A stretch of 64,000 bases of DNA from contig DJXH01000016.1 of the NCBI GenBank assembly GCA_002449665.1, positions 8,593-72,592 on the forward strand, read 5' to 3'. Below the pieces are notes generated by a model. The model worked only from the letters and a program-made list of their open reading frames with translations, was not told where the DNA came from and ran no database searches. The stretch's first letter is position 1. Every line of letters starts with the position of its first letter. This document shows, piece by piece, positions 47,705-55,441 of this stretch. A program made the position numbers and the translations under genes. The DNA is from Bacteroidales bacterium UBA7009. GTDB lineage: Bacteria; Bacteroidota; Bacteroidia; Bacteroidales; Paludibacteraceae.

Positions 47705-49221
47705 CACTTTAGTGCAATTATTTGTGCCTGTTGGTTATTCATTCCGGGCATCGTTCTGCCGACACCGGCATTGATAAATGTCGGGTCGCAGACTATATAC
47801 TTACGACTTTTGTATGTCAGATAGTCGCCATTTACATCTTCCTTAAACGCCACAGCCGCAGCGAGATGTCCGGGGTAATAGAGCAAAACGACATCCAAAC
47901 CCGTCAGGTCGCGCACCAAGCGGGAGAAGAGTATAGCCCTGTCTTCGCAGTCGCAATAAGGGTAATAGAGTGTCTCTTGAGCGAAGAAGGCACGGTCGCC
48001 GCCCCACACTTGATTGTCTAATTTATACTCAAAAGCCGTCTGCATCCAGTTGAGCAATATCCCAACTGCCTCTTTTTCGCTCATACCCTTAATGGTCTTT
48101 TTCAGCGATGGATAGAGCATATCTTTTACCGACTGCTCTACGGGCGTGTTAGCATACGCTGCCCAGCGAGTGGTCTGATCGCCGTCAAAACAAGCCTGCG
48201 GATAGGTGTTAAAGAAATCTATTATGTTCTTGTTCAGGCTCACCGATGTTGTAACCCCTTTGCGCGAAGTGAGAGTACGCTTCGGTGTCGGTTCACTGCC
48301 CAACGACGGCAACTGCCTGATTTGCAGCGAAACGGACTGCTCTTTGTCGAAGCGGGCTTGCGTGATTTTGAGTCTGCCGAGGTTCTTTTCGCCTGTGGTG
48401 TTGTAGAACTTGCTGCCGTCAATAACATAGTAGGTGTAATTGAATATGTCATACAGGCTTGCCACGAGCATATAGAGTCGATTTTCGCTCATTGCCAAAC
48501 GGATACGATAGCCTGATTGTGTCATCAGGTATGCCTGTGCCAACACGGCTTCGTTGGTCTTGCCGTAGTGTTTTTCCGTAGCGGCTTGGAGCAGGTTCAT
48601 ATACGCCCAGTCGCAGAGGTTGTAGGCTTGGCGCGCATTCAGAGCGGTGGAGACGGCGATGTCGTAGCGACTGTCGGAAAGTTGTTGCCAAGCATCGGCA
48701 ATGGCATTTTCTTCGAGTGCGCGCAACTTGAGATTGTCATCTTTTGGGAAACCGATAGTTATGATGGTGCCGAAATAGCCGACAGACACTTTCTGGTATG
48801 TTTCTTCTTTCGGTTTGACAGGCGCAATCGGTTCGGGAGCAGGCTGCGGCGCAGGGACAACAATAGGTTTGGGCTTAACAGGAATCTCTATCGGCTTGGT
48901 TTCAATAGGCGGCTTAGGCTGTGGCTTGGGCTGCAGGGTATCTTCGTCAAGTACAACAGGCGGCACCACAGGCTCTTTTATCGGTTTATCCGGTGTATTG
49001 GCAGGAAATGCCTCCCAGTTTTTGCGCATAAACTCGGCATACTCATCGTTCATACGTTTGCGAAAAGCATCAAACTCGGCTTGCTTGTCGTCTTTGAACT
49101 TCTCAAACTTGTCGTTCTGCTGCTGCTTAAAACGACTGAACGCATCTTCTTGTGCCGATAAAGACCCGAGGTTAGTCATAGCCGCAGCACACAGCATTAA
49201 TATTAAAACTCTTTTGTTCAT
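47704..49221 (-). CDS. Secreted transglutaminase-like protein with proline-rich linker
   Basis: 505 residues. The signal peptide ends LSAQ. Residues about 25-70 are a charged coiled coil (FKQQQNDKFEKFKDDKQAEF), then a Pro/Lys-rich linker (about 75-140), then a domain with a papain-like triad arrangement near the C-terminus: Cys425 in CDCEDRAILFS, His452 in YYPGHLAAAVAF, Asp479 in IVCDPTFINAG. This order C-H-D is that of bacterial transglutaminase/protease folds. It may be a periplasmic cysteine protease or be involved in cross-linking; no substrate is evident. The gene begins downstream of array 4. Confidence 0.85.
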   Translation of the reverse strand: MNKRVLILMLCAAAMTNLGSLSAQEDAFSRFKQQQNDKFEKFKDDKQAEFDAFRKRMNDEYAEFMRKNWEAFPANTPDKPIKEPVVPPVVLDEDTLQPKPQPKPPIETKPIEIPVKPKPIVVPAPQPAPEPIAPVKPKEETYQKVSVGYFGTIITIGFPKDDNLKLRALEENAIADAWQQLSDSRYDIAVSTALNARQAYNLCDWAYMNLLQAATEKHYGKTNEAVLAQAYLMTQSGYRIRLAMSENRLYMLVASLYDIFNYTYYVIDGSKFYNTTGEKNLGRLKITQARFDKEQSVSLQIRQLPSLGSEPTPKRTLTSRKGVTTSVSLNKNIIDFFNTYPQACFDGDQTTRWAAYANTPVEQSVKDMLYPSLKKTIKGMSEKEAVGILLNWMQTAFEYKLDNQVWGGDRAFFAQETLYYPYCDCEDRAILFSRLVRDLTGLDVVLLYYPGHLAAAVAFKEDVNGDYLTYKSRKYIVCDPTFINAGVGRTMPGMNNQQAQIIALK

Positions 49222-49235
49222 ATCTTTTAGGTTTC

Positions 49236-49322
49236 ACGTTGTTTGCGTAGAATATGCAGTTTCACGTTGTTTGCGTTATTTGCGTTTTTTTACGAAAATT
49301 ACGTAAAAAACGAAAACTACGT
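49236..49322 (-). repeat. 9-nt-periodic CG array 4, leader of the transglutaminase-like gene
   Basis: CG dinucleotides start at 49237, 49246, 49265, 49274, 49283, 49293, 49302, 49311 and 49320, spaced 9 nt except for one 19 and one 10. It contains an exact 18-bp direct repeat (49231-49248 and 49259-49276). On the plus strand T-rich units precede A-rich units, as in arrays 1 and 3. It lies directly in front of the minus-strand ATG at 49221. Confidence 0.82.
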
Positions 49323-49343
49323 AACACAAGTATGTCGAATCAA

Positions 49344-49485
49344 TTTAGTCTATCTAAAGACTAAAAACACCTCAAAATTAGTCCATACAAGAACTTTTTT
49401 ACGAGAAAATACAAAAACATCGCCTATTTTAGTCCATCCAAGGACTAAAAATGACCAAATTTTAGTCCATACAAGGACTTTTTTT
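49344..49485 (+). repeat. Four short hairpin repeats upstream of the DUF4143 ATPase
   Basis: Copies at 49344-49367, 49378-49400, 49427-49450 and 49460-49485 share TTTTAGTCC-ATNCAA-GGACT; the third is a perfect 9-bp stem with a six-base loop. Their AGTC cores are 33, 51 and 33 bases apart. They end just upstream of the -33 element of the ATPase promoter, a position that fits operator sites. With array 4 they fill the 329-base gap 49222-49550. Confidence 0.82.
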
Positions 49486-49495
49486 AGCAAAAACA

Positions 49496-49529
49496 TTTGC
49501 AACATTCAAAATAAATGTTGTACCTTTGC
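49496..49529 (+). promoter_or_regulatory. Promoter of the DUF4143 ATPase gene
   Basis: TTTG (49496-49499), 21-nt spacer, TACCTTTGC (49521-49529), 21 bases before the ATG at 49551. Confidence 0.83.
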
Positions 49530-49550
49530 AGGCGAAAATTATGAACAGCC

Positions 49551-50759
49551 ATGGAACAACAAGAAGTACAACCTATCATCAACACTTACCACAATTTCCT
49601 TTCCACTATTTCATTGGACTACATCAGACCGCTGATGACCAAGATAGACTGGGAAGATAGGCTAATTGAAATTAAGGGAGCAAAGGGTGTCGGTAAAACA
49701 ACTCTTATGCTACAGCATATTCTGCAAGCTTTCCCTAATATCGATGACACTTTGTATGTGTCATTGGATAATCTGTGGTTTAAGTCATACTCGCTCAAAG
49801 AACTCGCCGACTGGTTCTACAGCCAAGGAGGACGGTATATGTTTTTTGACGAGGTACATTATTACCCGTATTGGCAGACAGCCATAAAGAACTTGACTGA
49901 CGAATATGCCGATTTACATATTGTTTTTACCGGCTCATCCATGCTTCAATTAGAAGCAGGGGAGGGCGACTTATCACGCAGATTGATAGACTATCATTTG
50001 CCCGGATTATCTTTTCGTGAGTACCTGAAATTTGAAGGAATCGCCGACTTCCCTTCCTACTCTTTTGAGGATATTCTCCAAAGACACGTTGCCTTTTGTT
50101 TTGCCATTAAAGAAAAAGCGGGTAGTATTCAACCATACTTCAACACATACTTGCAGCAAGGCTATTACCCTTTTTACAAAAGCGTACGTTCCGGCTATGA
50201 AATACGCCTGCAACATGTAGTTAATCAAGTTCTTGAGCGCGACTATCCGCAGATAGATGAAGTTACCGTTCCTACTATCGAGAAAACGAAGAAGATGCTG
50301 ATGGTATTGGCGCAAAGCGTACCGCAAATGCCGACAATGAACAGTCTCTATGGTCAATTGGAAACCAATAGGAATCAAGGTCTAAAGATGCTTCATGCTT
50401 TAGAGCGTGCCGACTTGCTTATGCTGCTAAGAGATAATACCAAGAGCCTGAAAGCACTTGGAAGACCGGAAAAAGTATTCTTACATAACACCAACCTTAT
50501 GTATGCATTAGGTGCTAAAACAGAAATCGGAACGGCAAGAGAAACGTTTTTCCTAAACCAAACATCCGAACTTCTGCCTGTTTGCTATCCTGCAAAAGGT
50601 GATTTCCTTGTAGATAATCAATACCTGTTTGAGGTGGGCGGTGCAAACAAGACTTTTGAACAAATAAAAGATGTACCTAACTCCTTCCTTGCAGTGGATA
50701 ATATTGAAATTGGATATAAAAACCGCATCCCACTTTATCTGTTCGGTTTTCTCTATTGA
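49551..50759 (+). CDS. ATP-binding protein of the AAA/DUF4143 family
   Basis: 402 residues. The Walker A motif EIKGAKGVGKTTLM lies at about 40-53, Walker B at YMFFDEVHYY, and VFTGSSMLQLEAGEGDLSRR is the sensor-like segment. The C-terminal half has a DUF4143-like nuclease-fold remnant with LVDNQYLFEVGGANKTFEQ. Such ATPases are numerous in Bacteroidota and of unknown function. The gene stands alone, preceded by four hairpin repeats, and is lower in GC than the housekeeping genes. A hairpin follows its stop. Confidence 0.9.
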   Translation: MEQQEVQPIINTYHNFLSTISLDYIRPLMTKIDWEDRLIEIKGAKGVGKTTLMLQHILQAFPNIDDTLYVSLDNLWFKSYSLKELADWFYSQGGRYMFFDEVHYYPYWQTAIKNLTDEYADLHIVFTGSSMLQLEAGEGDLSRRLIDYHLPGLSFREYLKFEGIADFPSYSFEDILQRHVAFCFAIKEKAGSIQPYFNTYLQQGYYPFYKSVRSGYEIRLQHVVNQVLERDYPQIDEVTVPTIEKTKKMLMVLAQSVPQMPTMNSLYGQLETNRNQGLKMLHALERADLLMLLRDNTKSLKALGRPEKVFLHNTNLMYALGAKTEIGTARETFFLNQTSELLPVCYPAKGDFLVDNQYLFEVGGANKTFEQIKDVPNSFLAVDNIEIGYKNRIPLYLFGFLY

Positions 50760-50786
50760 TTCGACAATACGTCAAAGGTCGATATA

Positions 50787-50829
50787 TCTTATTCTCTCGC
50801 CGAAACATCGCTTCGACGAGAGAATAAGA
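50787..50829. terminator. Long hairpin between convergent ATPase and lipoprotein genes
   Basis: TCTTATTCTCTCG (50787-50799) pairs perfectly with CGAGAGAATAAGA (50817-50829), with an additional inner CGAA/TTCG pair. There is no clear T-run on either side, so it is a probable but not classical terminator. Confidence 0.6.
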
Positions 50830-50833
50830 AAAT

Positions 50834-51307
50834 TTAGAAATCCCAACCAGGGTCTTCAGGTTCTTCAGTTGCCGGCTTATTTTCTTCAATGCTTCCTGTT
50901 ATAATTATATCTTTAACAGAGCATTCTCTTCCGCTAAAATATATCTTATCTCCTATTTGCACATGCCCCGCCTTAACTAAAGTCCACATCGTTGGTCCGC
51001 CCTCATCATCTGAAAAACTAACACTTGTTCCACCTACACTCAATCCGCCTAAATAGTTGTCATTAATTTTATAGCGAAAACTTAAATCTCCATTTATTTT
51101 AACGATGAATTCAAAGGGACAATAGATTGACTCGTGATAAAAATTATAATATTCTTTTATTTTAGCAACTCCATTATTCCACGACCAAGCCGGATGACAA
51201 TAACTACAATCTGCTGCACTTTTGATTTTCTGTTTAACAAGATTCATATCTCTACAAGAGGATAGTGCTCCCAGGAGTACAAATATCAATAATAAATACT
51301 TTTTCAT
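50834..51307 (-). CDS. Small lipoprotein of unknown function
   Basis: 157 residues from the ATG at 51307; the ATG at 51325 would add six residues. The lipobox is LGALSSC. The mature part carries SAADCSYCHPAWSWNNG, a CxxCH pair that looks like a c-type haem site but is more likely coincidental in a single small protein, and a beta-rich remainder ending in an acidic Pro/Glu tail. Last gene of the five-gene cluster that begins with the LPP20 protein; 44 bases lie between its start and the stop of the preceding gene. Confidence 0.75.
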   Translation of the reverse strand: MKKYLLLIFVLLGALSSCRDMNLVKQKIKSAADCSYCHPAWSWNNGVAKIKEYYNFYHESIYCPFEFIVKINGDLSFRYKINDNYLGGLSVGGTSVSFSDDEGGPTMWTLVKAGHVQIGDKIYFSGRECSVKDIIITGSIEENKPATEEPEDPGWDF

Positions 51308-51351
51308 ACTATTCAACTTAAACATTTTTGACTATTACATAACTTTCACCA

Positions 51352-52365
51352 TTATCTATCTTTTCTGACAGGAACGACATCTAACACATCGGAATCATTA
51401 GTTCCTCGCTCACTTTCTTTCCAATAGTTATAATCATTATTATAGATAACATAATAGTGCCTATTAGAGTAATCACCCCAAGTAGTACTTGTCCAATAAA
51501 ATTTTCCTATTTGTAAAGCGGATGACATTACCCCTATATTAACTAATTCCTCCTTATTAGGTAGATACCAATCGCTAAAACCATACGCTACTAAATTCTG
51601 ACAAGCGTTGTTTGCTTGTTCCCATTGCATTGCTCCCAAATCAGGATGAATATGATAGGTATATCCGGCATATTGCATTGTAGGAAGAGAGAAATATGCA
51701 AACATACTTGAATTTATTTCTATAGGTTCTCCGTATGCAATGCCATAATCATTTTTTGCATAGGCGCGCGCATAATAAGTTGTGGTATTGATATTTATTC
51801 CAGCATTTTCAACAGTACAAGAGTACTCACCTGTACCACTGCCACAAGGTACCACATTGTCCTCTATTGTAGGTACGTTAGTTCCCCAACACAATCCTCT
51901 TTCTGTTACACGGGCATTTCCTTGTGATGTAACATTACATTTGCAGGTGAAAGAAGTTTCATTCATAGCTGTGAGTGCTGTTGTTTCCACCGTGGGTACA
52001 ACCTCTCCGAAAGGGATATCACCATAGTCATACTCAGCCAAGCCAAAGGCGCGCAATTGCCCCTTTTTACTCACCCCATTCTTATCTGTTAATTTAAGAT
52101 AATAGGTTTCGTTTATCTCTATTGTGATAACAGATAGACTAAACAGGCCGTCTGCCTGTGTCACCATTGATGCTTTAACAATGGTGCCGTTAGTTATACT
52201 TACGGTAACATCTGCTATAGGCTGATTGCCGGTCAGAGAGACGACTCGCCCTTTGTAAGTAATCCTTCCCTCACCTGAATTATTCTCACAGCCTATCAAG
52301 AAGGAACTTACGCACAAAATAATACATACGGCAACTATGCCGAGCCACGAAAATTTTGTTTTCAT
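51352..52365 (-). CDS. Lipoprotein with carboxypeptidase-like and Fibrobacter paralogous-type domains
   Basis: 337 residues. The signal peptide ends in a lipobox FLIGC. Residues about 33-105 read ITYKGRVVSLTGNQPIADVTVSI, a carboxypeptidase regulatory-like beta-sandwich. Then comes a fibronectin-like part with RGLCWGTNVPTIEDN and YYARAYAKNDYGIAYGE, and a C-terminal GFSDWYLPNKEELVNIG...YWTSTTWG domain of the DUF1566 / Fibrobacter succinogenes paralogous type. The combination is typical of surface lipoproteins. It lies six bases before the DUF5683-like gene stop and is part of the LPP20 cluster. Function unknown. Confidence 0.82.
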   Translation of the reverse strand: MKTKFSWLGIVAVCIILCVSSFLIGCENNSGEGRITYKGRVVSLTGNQPIADVTVSITNGTIVKASMVTQADGLFSLSVITIEINETYYLKLTDKNGVSKKGQLRAFGLAEYDYGDIPFGEVVPTVETTALTAMNETSFTCKCNVTSQGNARVTERGLCWGTNVPTIEDNVVPCGSGTGEYSCTVENAGININTTTYYARAYAKNDYGIAYGEPIEINSSMFAYFSLPTMQYAGYTYHIHPDLGAMQWEQANNACQNLVAYGFSDWYLPNKEELVNIGVMSSALQIGKFYWTSTTWGDYSNRHYYVIYNNDYNYWKESERGTNDSDVLDVVPVRKDR

Positions 52366-52371
52366 AGTTAC

Positions 52372-53316
52372 TTAGAATTTTATTTGTACTCCCGCGCCAT
52401 AGGCATACGAGGGTTGCGTGAAATCGTTTGTTTGAATAATTGACGGAGCAAAAGTAATATTCTGCGGGAGGTGTTTATCCTTAACTATCCAAGCGTGTAC
52501 CATATTGGTGATATGAACTGCCGCGCCAACTCCGAAACAAGCATACATAGCAATGTCATAGGTGTTTTTCATCTGTTTGGCATTTGTGTATTGTTTGTAA
52601 GTTGTGCCGGTGGCTTTCATTATATTTGACCGGTTCTGCCCAAGGAAATAGCAAGCCGTACCACCGCCGAAAAGTGCGAGTTCGCTTAGCAGGAAAGCCG
52701 TTCCGCTACCTTCTTGACCTTTGAGCATCTGTCCCATACCCGGGATAAACGTTGAGGCTGCGAGTGCACGAGCGTTGGAATGTCGTTGTTGTAGTAATAC
52801 TTTTTGCTTATTTGCATTCTCAATGGAATCTCTGAGAGCTATAGTTTTGCGCCTGCTACTACAATCAAAGTCGGTATCAAACTGAGCTATCTTTCTGCCA
52901 CTTTTAGATATTTCATATAGATACCAGTAAGTAACGATTTTTGAACTCCCCTTTGCTTCCGGCTCTTGGTATTCACAGACAAGACGAGCGGATATTTTCT
53001 TATCAGCATCGCCATCAATATACATATCATCTCCATTTTCGCGAATACTGCTATTGAGTGCGCGAGTGTTGATAAAATACCCTAAGTAATCGGCACCTGC
53101 CTGAAATGCCATTCTTTGTGCCAATTGATCGGCTTCAAATTTCCCCTTTACATCTTTGGCACTAATACTAATTGGCTTAAAGAAGAATGTATCATTATCA
53201 GGTAGTGAGAAACTGACCCAATCCGGTGTTAGCGGTCGATTATTGATGTTGCTCTGACCAAACACACATAGTGTAACACAACAAATTGAAAATAGTATAA
53301 TTAGTCTTTGTTTCAT
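52372..53316 (-). CDS. Exported DUF5683-like membrane protein
   Basis: 314 residues from the ATG at 53316 (an in-frame ATG at 53328 adds four residues). The signal peptide ends CVFGQ. After a soluble N-terminal domain, residues about 190-250 read AASTFIPGMGQMLKGQEGSGTAF and then a pair of hydrophobic segments, which matches the PGxGQ-type DUF5683 family. The C-terminus YGAGVQIKF is barrel-like. It follows the preceding gene by 12 bases in the LPP20 cluster. Confidence 0.75.
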   Translation of the reverse strand: MKQRLIILFSICCVTLCVFGQSNINNRPLTPDWVSFSLPDNDTFFFKPISISAKDVKGKFEADQLAQRMAFQAGADYLGYFINTRALNSSIRENGDDMYIDGDADKKISARLVCEYQEPEAKGSSKIVTYWYLYEISKSGRKIAQFDTDFDCSSRRKTIALRDSIENANKQKVLLQQRHSNARALAASTFIPGMGQMLKGQEGSGTAFLLSELALFGGGTACYFLGQNRSNIMKATGTTYKQYTNAKQMKNTYDIAMYACFGVGAAVHITNMVHAWIVKDKHLPQNITFAPSIIQTNDFTQPSYAYGAGVQIKF

Positions 53317-53328
53317 ATTTGTAATCAT

Positions 53329-53766
53329 TTATAGTTTATCACAATCCTCATACGGTTCAAAATTCGGGTCGGATTTCCCAAACACACCTATTTGCCACAA
53401 GATGTAGAGTTTAATTCGTCCATTAGGTTGCTCATCTCTATATTCACAAACCTTGTTGATATATAGATTCATTGACCGATTGTCAACATTTACTTGTTTG
53501 GTGATGTCAGCTTCGATGTCCTCTATTGAAGTGTTAACATCAACATATATACCTCGTTTGCACGCATTTTCATATATTGCTCGTGCAAAAGCTTTGGAAT
53601 ATGCAGCATCATAATTCTTACCATCGCCATAAGTAACTCTGTAGTAGAATGTTTCCGAGGTAGATTTTGGGATGTGCCTTACCCATTTAGGCTCTGCCAT
53701 TTGAGCAGTGGCAGATAGGGATATTATACCAAAAATGCAGACAATGATTAGTTTTATAAATCTCAT
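53329..53766 (-). CDS. Small exported protein of unknown function
   Basis: 145 residues with a signal peptide ending SATAQ. The mature part begins PKWVRHIPKSTSETFYYRVTYGDG and carries AYSKAFARAIYENACKRG, a pattern reminiscent of the LPP20-type fold in which a phosphate-like loop precedes a helix, but I cannot assign a family firmly. It has no other motifs. The gene lies after a 20-bp hairpin and before the DUF5683-like gene. Confidence 0.7.
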   Translation of the reverse strand: MRFIKLIIVCIFGIISLSATAQMAEPKWVRHIPKSTSETFYYRVTYGDGKNYDAAYSKAFARAIYENACKRGIYVDVNTSIEDIEADITKQVNVDNRSMNLYINKVCEYRDEQPNGRIKLYILWQIGVFGKSDPNFEPYEDCDKL

Positions 53767-53784
53767 AAGAATAGGATATTGAAA

Positions 53785-53827
53785 ATATCTCTCTATGCCC
53801 TAAAAGATTTAGGGCATAGAGAGATAT
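53785..53827 (-). other. Perfect 20-bp hairpin inside the LPP20 cluster
   Basis: Bases 53785-53804 are the exact reverse complement of 53808-53827, with a three-base loop and core TATGCCCTAAA/TTTAGGGCATA. On the minus strand it follows the LPP20 stop and is followed by TTTTC, so it could be an attenuating terminator or an RNA-processing hairpin that lowers expression of the downstream genes. Confidence 0.8.
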
Positions 53828-53835
53828 AAATAAGG

Positions 53836-54627
53836 TTATTCCATATTCTGCAACTCACGATATTGTTGCAATTTCTGTTCACGCTCAGCATCGCGTACCG
53901 CTTTTTCGTTTTCTAATTCCTTGAGGAGTTGCTTCTTGAAAGTGTTTTTATCGCGGATAAGCTCGGCTTTATCCAATGCATCTGCGACCTCATCCACAGC
54001 AGTCCCTTCTAAAATATGCCCCGCAAGGTAATAGATATATTTTCCATCATTATCTTGTACGCTTTCGTAGCATACTTGAATCATATATTTATCAACTGCT
54101 TTCTCTACTAAATTTATAGTCATGCCTTCAAGTTGGCTCTCATCAAGTCCTTTACCGCCTTGTGTTGTCCCTGATTGAGAATAATACTCTGTACCAACTT
54201 TAATCATACCTACAAAACCTACAGTAATATCTTGTACAGCCATTTGACGCGCTTCAATTTTAGCATCTCTTTCTAATTTTCTGGGAGAAGATACACCCAG
54301 ACCTGCCATATACTCACCGGGCTTGTCCAATGACTCTTCATAGCAGAACTTAACCAATTTTTGATGTCCATCTATCATTTGTTCAGTAAGAGCCATTTGG
54401 GTTTGAAGTTTTTTCTTTTTTGCTTCGCGCTCCAATGCTCTCAATTCAGCTTCGGCTTGCAAATCCTCCAATTCTTGTTGCTCTTTCAACTCACGAATTT
54501 TTCGTTGTGTTTCACTTTCTTGTTGAGCTACAGGCGGTTCAGTTTTCTTTACCGGCTTTTTTGCCGCACAATCTGAAAACACCACACTGCACAAAACCGC
54601 CGTAGCGATTAACATTACTTTTTTCAT
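53836..54627 (-). CDS. LPP20-family lipoprotein with coiled coil
   Basis: 263 residues. The signal peptide ends VVFSDC with Cys20; Asp at position -1 is unusual for a lipobox. Residues about 38-85 are a highly charged coiled coil (RKIRELKEQQELEDLQAEAEL). The LPP20/FlgT-like domain follows: YMAGLGVSSPRKLERDAKIEARQMAVQDI. The C-terminal 45 residues are again a charged helix. First gene of a five-gene minus-strand set. LPP20 proteins are outer-membrane or flagellar lipoproteins in other bacteria; here no motility genes are nearby. Confidence 0.82.
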   Translation of the reverse strand: MKKVMLIATAVLCSVVFSDCAAKKPVKKTEPPVAQQESETQRKIRELKEQQELEDLQAEAELRALEREAKKKKLQTQMALTEQMIDGHQKLVKFCYEESLDKPGEYMAGLGVSSPRKLERDAKIEARQMAVQDITVGFVGMIKVGTEYYSQSGTTQGGKGLDESQLEGMTINLVEKAVDKYMIQVCYESVQDNDGKYIYYLAGHILEGTAVDEVADALDKAELIRDKNTFKKQLLKELENEKAVRDAEREQKLQQYRELQNME

Positions 54628-54747
54628 CGTTTTATAGATTTAATTGATATTTTGCCTACTCACTTCCGGCTTTTCGGCATCCTCCTATACATTCTTACTA
54701 CCTATTTTTACTTCGTTCGCACACATATATATACGCGCGTACATACA

Positions 54748-54782
54748 CGAAAAACGGCAACCCGTATATTGGATTACCGTTT
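54748..54782 (-). terminator. Terminator of the ATPase pseudogene
   Basis: On the minus strand AAACGGTAATCC pairs with GGGTTGCCGTTT using two G-U pairs, and a run TTTTTCG follows. It lies about 25 bases after the pseudogene stop. Confidence 0.7.
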
Positions 54783-54806
54783 GTCGGAAAACTGAAAGAC
54801 GGATAT

Positions 54807-55390
54807 TTACATATCCTCTAATGTATATAGTTTTGTTTTCACCTTATATTCTTTTAGTTCAGTTTGCTGCAAGTATGCCACCTTCAGCATAAACAAGTCA
54901 TGTCTGTATTGCTCTTTTTCGCGTTTCACTTCGGCGACTAACGCAGTCGTTCCTTCCATAGGCAGAGCTATAATATCCACCTCAGCATCAATAGTATTGC
55001 CCTTGTAAGAAATGGCTTTATTACGCCACCATGATTTTATATTCTCTTGCAGTATAGAAAAATAAGTGCCATAATTCTTACCGGACTCGCTCACAAGCAG
55101 GGTACGCCCTTCTTCGAGGAAATGAGAATTCTCCGAGAAGAAATACTTGTACATCTGTGCTTGTGTTGTGCAACCATTATCTAAAATCCACGACATATAT
55201 TTAGGCACGCCGCCGGTGATGGTGCATAGTGCCAACAAATCATCATTAGTATAGATGGGATTAAAATCTGATAAAATTCGTTTAATAACTTCCGTTCCAA
55301 CTACTAAGGTCATTTGGCTCATTTGCTCGTATGATATTTTCTGATGCGTAACAGTTCCTGCTGCTCTTTTTCTCTATTGTAAAACTGCAT
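54807..55390 (-). pseudogene. AAA ATPase pseudogene with internal deletion and frameshift
   Basis: From the ATG at 55390 the frame reads MQFYNREKEQQELLRIRK, the usual N-terminus of large Bacteroidota AAA ATPases, and then runs into a stop at 55319. A second frame continues as ISYEQMSQMTLVVG and jumps to TEVIKRILSDFNPIYTNDDL, which in the family is well beyond the P-loop. The likely lesions are loss of one A in the run AAAA and a deletion from just after MTLVVG to TEVIKRIL that removes Walker A, Walker B and the sensors. The remaining C-terminal part (DALFMLKV-type DUF234 region, YKGNTIDAEVDIIAL) is intact to the stop. The protein cannot hydrolyse ATP. Confidence 0.82.
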
Positions 55391-55404
55391 AATATTACTT
55401 TTAG

Positions 55405-55441
55405 TTTTGTAATGGCCGTTATTTCAATGGCGGTTACAAAA
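55405..55441. promoter_or_regulatory. Imperfect palindrome overlapping the pseudogene promoter
   Basis: TTTTGTAA...TTACAAAA frames a 37-bp imperfect palindrome (13 of 17 arm positions match) about 15 bases upstream of the pseudogene ATG. The minus-strand sequence TACTTTTG at 55437-55444 looks like its -7 box and overlaps one half-site, which fits an operator. Confidence 0.6.

Noticed and set aside
51200..51240. Haem-binding CxxCH in the small lipoprotein
   Set aside because: A single CSYCH in a 157-residue lipoprotein without cytochrome maturation genes or other cytochrome features is more likely coincidence.
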